Shown: positions 62,935 to 64,000 of the stretch, one piece after another
Layout: every line of letters begins with the position of its first letter
Numbering within the stretch: the stretch's first letter is position 1
The notes under the pieces: model-generated
Database searches by the model: none
Seen by the model: the letters and a program-made list of their open reading frames with translations, nothing else
Told to the model about the DNA's origin: nothing
Translations under genes and position numbers: made by a program
From: Maribacter ulvicola
Lineage (GTDB): Bacteria; Bacteroidota; Bacteroidia; Flavobacteriales; Flavobacteriaceae
Length of the DNA: 64,000 nt
Direction of reading: 5' to 3'
Assembly (NCBI RefSeq): GCF_900155985.1
Contig: NZ_FTMA01000005.1
Coordinates: forward strand, 62,001-126,000

Positions 62935-64000
62935 TTAATCAAGAAAAAAATCGTCCTTAAAACCAATGAGATACAATTTACTCTTTGCCCTAGTAACTGC
63001 AGTATACAACCAACGCAAGTATTCTTTATCTATACCATTTGGCAAATAAGGCTGTTCTATAAAAACGGTGTTCCATTGTCCCCCCTGAGATTTATGACAG
63101 GTTATGGCATACGAGAATTTTACCTGTAAACCATTAAAATACTTGTTATTCTTAACCCCCAAAAACTTCTTGTATTTAGAACTCTCATGGGCAAAATCTT
63201 TCATTACTTCTTGGTACAGCCTATTACCATCTTCATAAGATAAGGAAGGAGATTCTGCGGTAATGGTATCTAACAACAATACTGTTTCAAACGGAGCCAT
63301 GTTAGGGTAATCTACCATTTTAACTTTTACCTCTGCAAACTTAAAAGTGTAGATTTCCTTAATATCGAATATTTCCAGAATCTCAATAATATCTCCGTTT
63401 GCAATAAACCCCGCTTCTGTGCTTGGCTTTAACCAATAGTAGTTATTCTTAACTACCATCATAAAATCGCCAACGGCAATATCGTTCTCTAAAAACAGTA
63501 TACGTTCTCTTATATTCTGATTGTAAAGATTTGCACGTTTATTGGAACGTACAATAAATGCCGTTTCCTCTTTCCCGTTTTCTGAATACGAACTATCAAT
63601 GGCTTCTTGTATTTCATTACCATCAATTAATCGTACTATATCGGTAAAGGGATCTACATCAAATTTAAAATCTTCAAAGAAATCACTTTGCAATTGCTCT
63701 CTTAATAAGGTAGCATTTGCCAATATTCCAGAATCACCAGCTTGCCTTACTACTTCATTCAACTCTAGATGAACCACTTCTTTATTATAATTCAAGGATA
63801 GTTTATCGCCATCTAATGCTGGACTCAACACCAAATGAACAGGTGGCAATTGTGCGGTATCCCCTATTAATAATAATTTACACTTGTGACCAGAATACAC
63901 GAACATCATTAAATCATCTAATAAAGAACCGTTCTCAAATAGTTTAGAATCGGCAGCCGTATCCGGTATCATAGATGCTTCATCTACTATAAATAAGGTA
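62935..64000 (-). CDS. ATP-dependent RecD-like DNA helicase, C-terminal part (cut by window edge)
   Basis: The frame is open through the right edge; the first visible residues TLFIVDEASM are the Walker B motif (DEAS) of a superfamily 1B helicase. Further motifs: LLIGDTAQLPPV (motif III), NEVVRQAGDSGI, and the C-terminal UvrD_C_2 module with SYAITCHKSQGGQWNTVFIE (motif V) and LYTAVTRAKSKLYLIGF (motif VI). The Walker A lies outside. Flavobacterial genomes carry one such exodeoxyribonuclease-V-alpha-like helicase, presumably for DNA repair. Confidence 0.92.
   Translation of the reverse strand, partial: TLFIVDEASMIPDTAADSKLFENGSLLDDLMMFVYSGHKCKLLLIGDTAQLPPVHLVLSPALDGDKLSLNYNKEVVHLELNEVVRQAGDSGILANATLLREQLQSDFFEDFKFDVDPFTDIVRLIDGNEIQEAIDSSYSENGKEETAFIVRSNKRANLYNQNIRERILFLENDIAVGDFMMVVKNNYYWLKPSTEAGFIANGDIIEILEIFDIKEIYTFKFAEVKVKMVDYPNMAPFETVLLLDTITAESPSLSYEDGNRLYQEVMKDFAHESSKYKKFLGVKNNKYFNGLQVKFSYAITCHKSQGGQWNTVFIEQPYLPNGIDKEYLRWLYTAVTRAKSKLYLIGFKDDFFLD

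Overview
The window is AT-rich DNA from a member of the Bacteroidota, almost certainly a marine Flavobacteriaceae (Maribacter/Zobellia-like; genus not resolved from the sequence). Signs of this are a SusC/SusD pair, a type IX secretion C-terminal sorting domain on a 2011-residue adhesin, fused thrA followed by thrB and thrC, Bacteroidota-type promoters (TTG about 17-20 bp upstream of TAnnTTTG), and typical flavobacterial core genes.

Region 1 (1-25.5 kb) is a polysaccharide utilisation locus aimed at sialylated and probably sulfated glycans. It holds three sialidase genes (one cut by the left edge, one simple GH33, one tandem 936-residue enzyme), three formylglycine-type sulfatases, SusC/SusD, an N-acylglucosamine 2-epimerase (AGE) family protein, a Kelch/NanM-like epimerase fused to a sodium:solute symporter, a second free Kelch mutarotase, an LrgA/LrgB membrane pair, two creatininase-family amidohydrolases, a PhyH dioxygenase and an aldo/keto reductase. 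Two regulators lie inside it: an AraC protein, divergent from the PhyH operon and with a 21-bp-spaced direct repeat in the intergenic region, and a FadR-type GntR protein. A 13-bp palindrome TATGTnnnACAT(A/T) occurs in front of the AGE gene, the Kelch-symporter gene, susC and lrgA. At three of the four it starts exactly 3 bp after a -7-like element, so the GntR protein probably represses all four units. No N-acetylneuraminate lyase gene is visible; the locus continues beyond the left edge.

Region 2 (25.5-28.95 kb) is a boundary: an IS21-family element (istA/istB with terminal repeats), an N-terminal fragment of a tyrosine recombinase cut off at the IS edge, four GTCAAC/GTTGAC motifs, and tRNA-Pro(TGG) and tRNA-Ser(GCT). 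The arrangement suggests that the sialoglycan locus arrived as an island inserted at the 3' end of the tRNA-Pro gene.

Region 3 (29-51.4 kb) is core genome: 7TM-HD phosphodiesterase (pgpH), thiolase, an NlpC/P60-like protein lacking its catalytic Cys, a TPR protein, gyrA, clpC, bifunctional NAD(P)HX repair enzyme, the thrABC operon with a textbook promoter and a 30-codon Thr-rich leader peptide, gcvT, glutaminase, an NAD-dependent epimerase/reductase, pterin carbinolamine dehydratase and a YebC-family regulator.

Region 4 (51.4-58.6 kb) is one transcription unit read leftwards: an intradiol-dioxygenase-fold protein without most of its iron ligands, a phage tail-collar protein and a giant T9SS adhesin with SprB-like, thrombospondin-3-like and Cys/Trp tandem repeats. 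Region 5 (59-64 kb) is an envelope operon (DUF4126, kdsB, HAD phosphatase, kdnB-like Kdo 8-oxidase, PlsC-like acyltransferase) preceded by a RecD-like helicase cut by the right edge.
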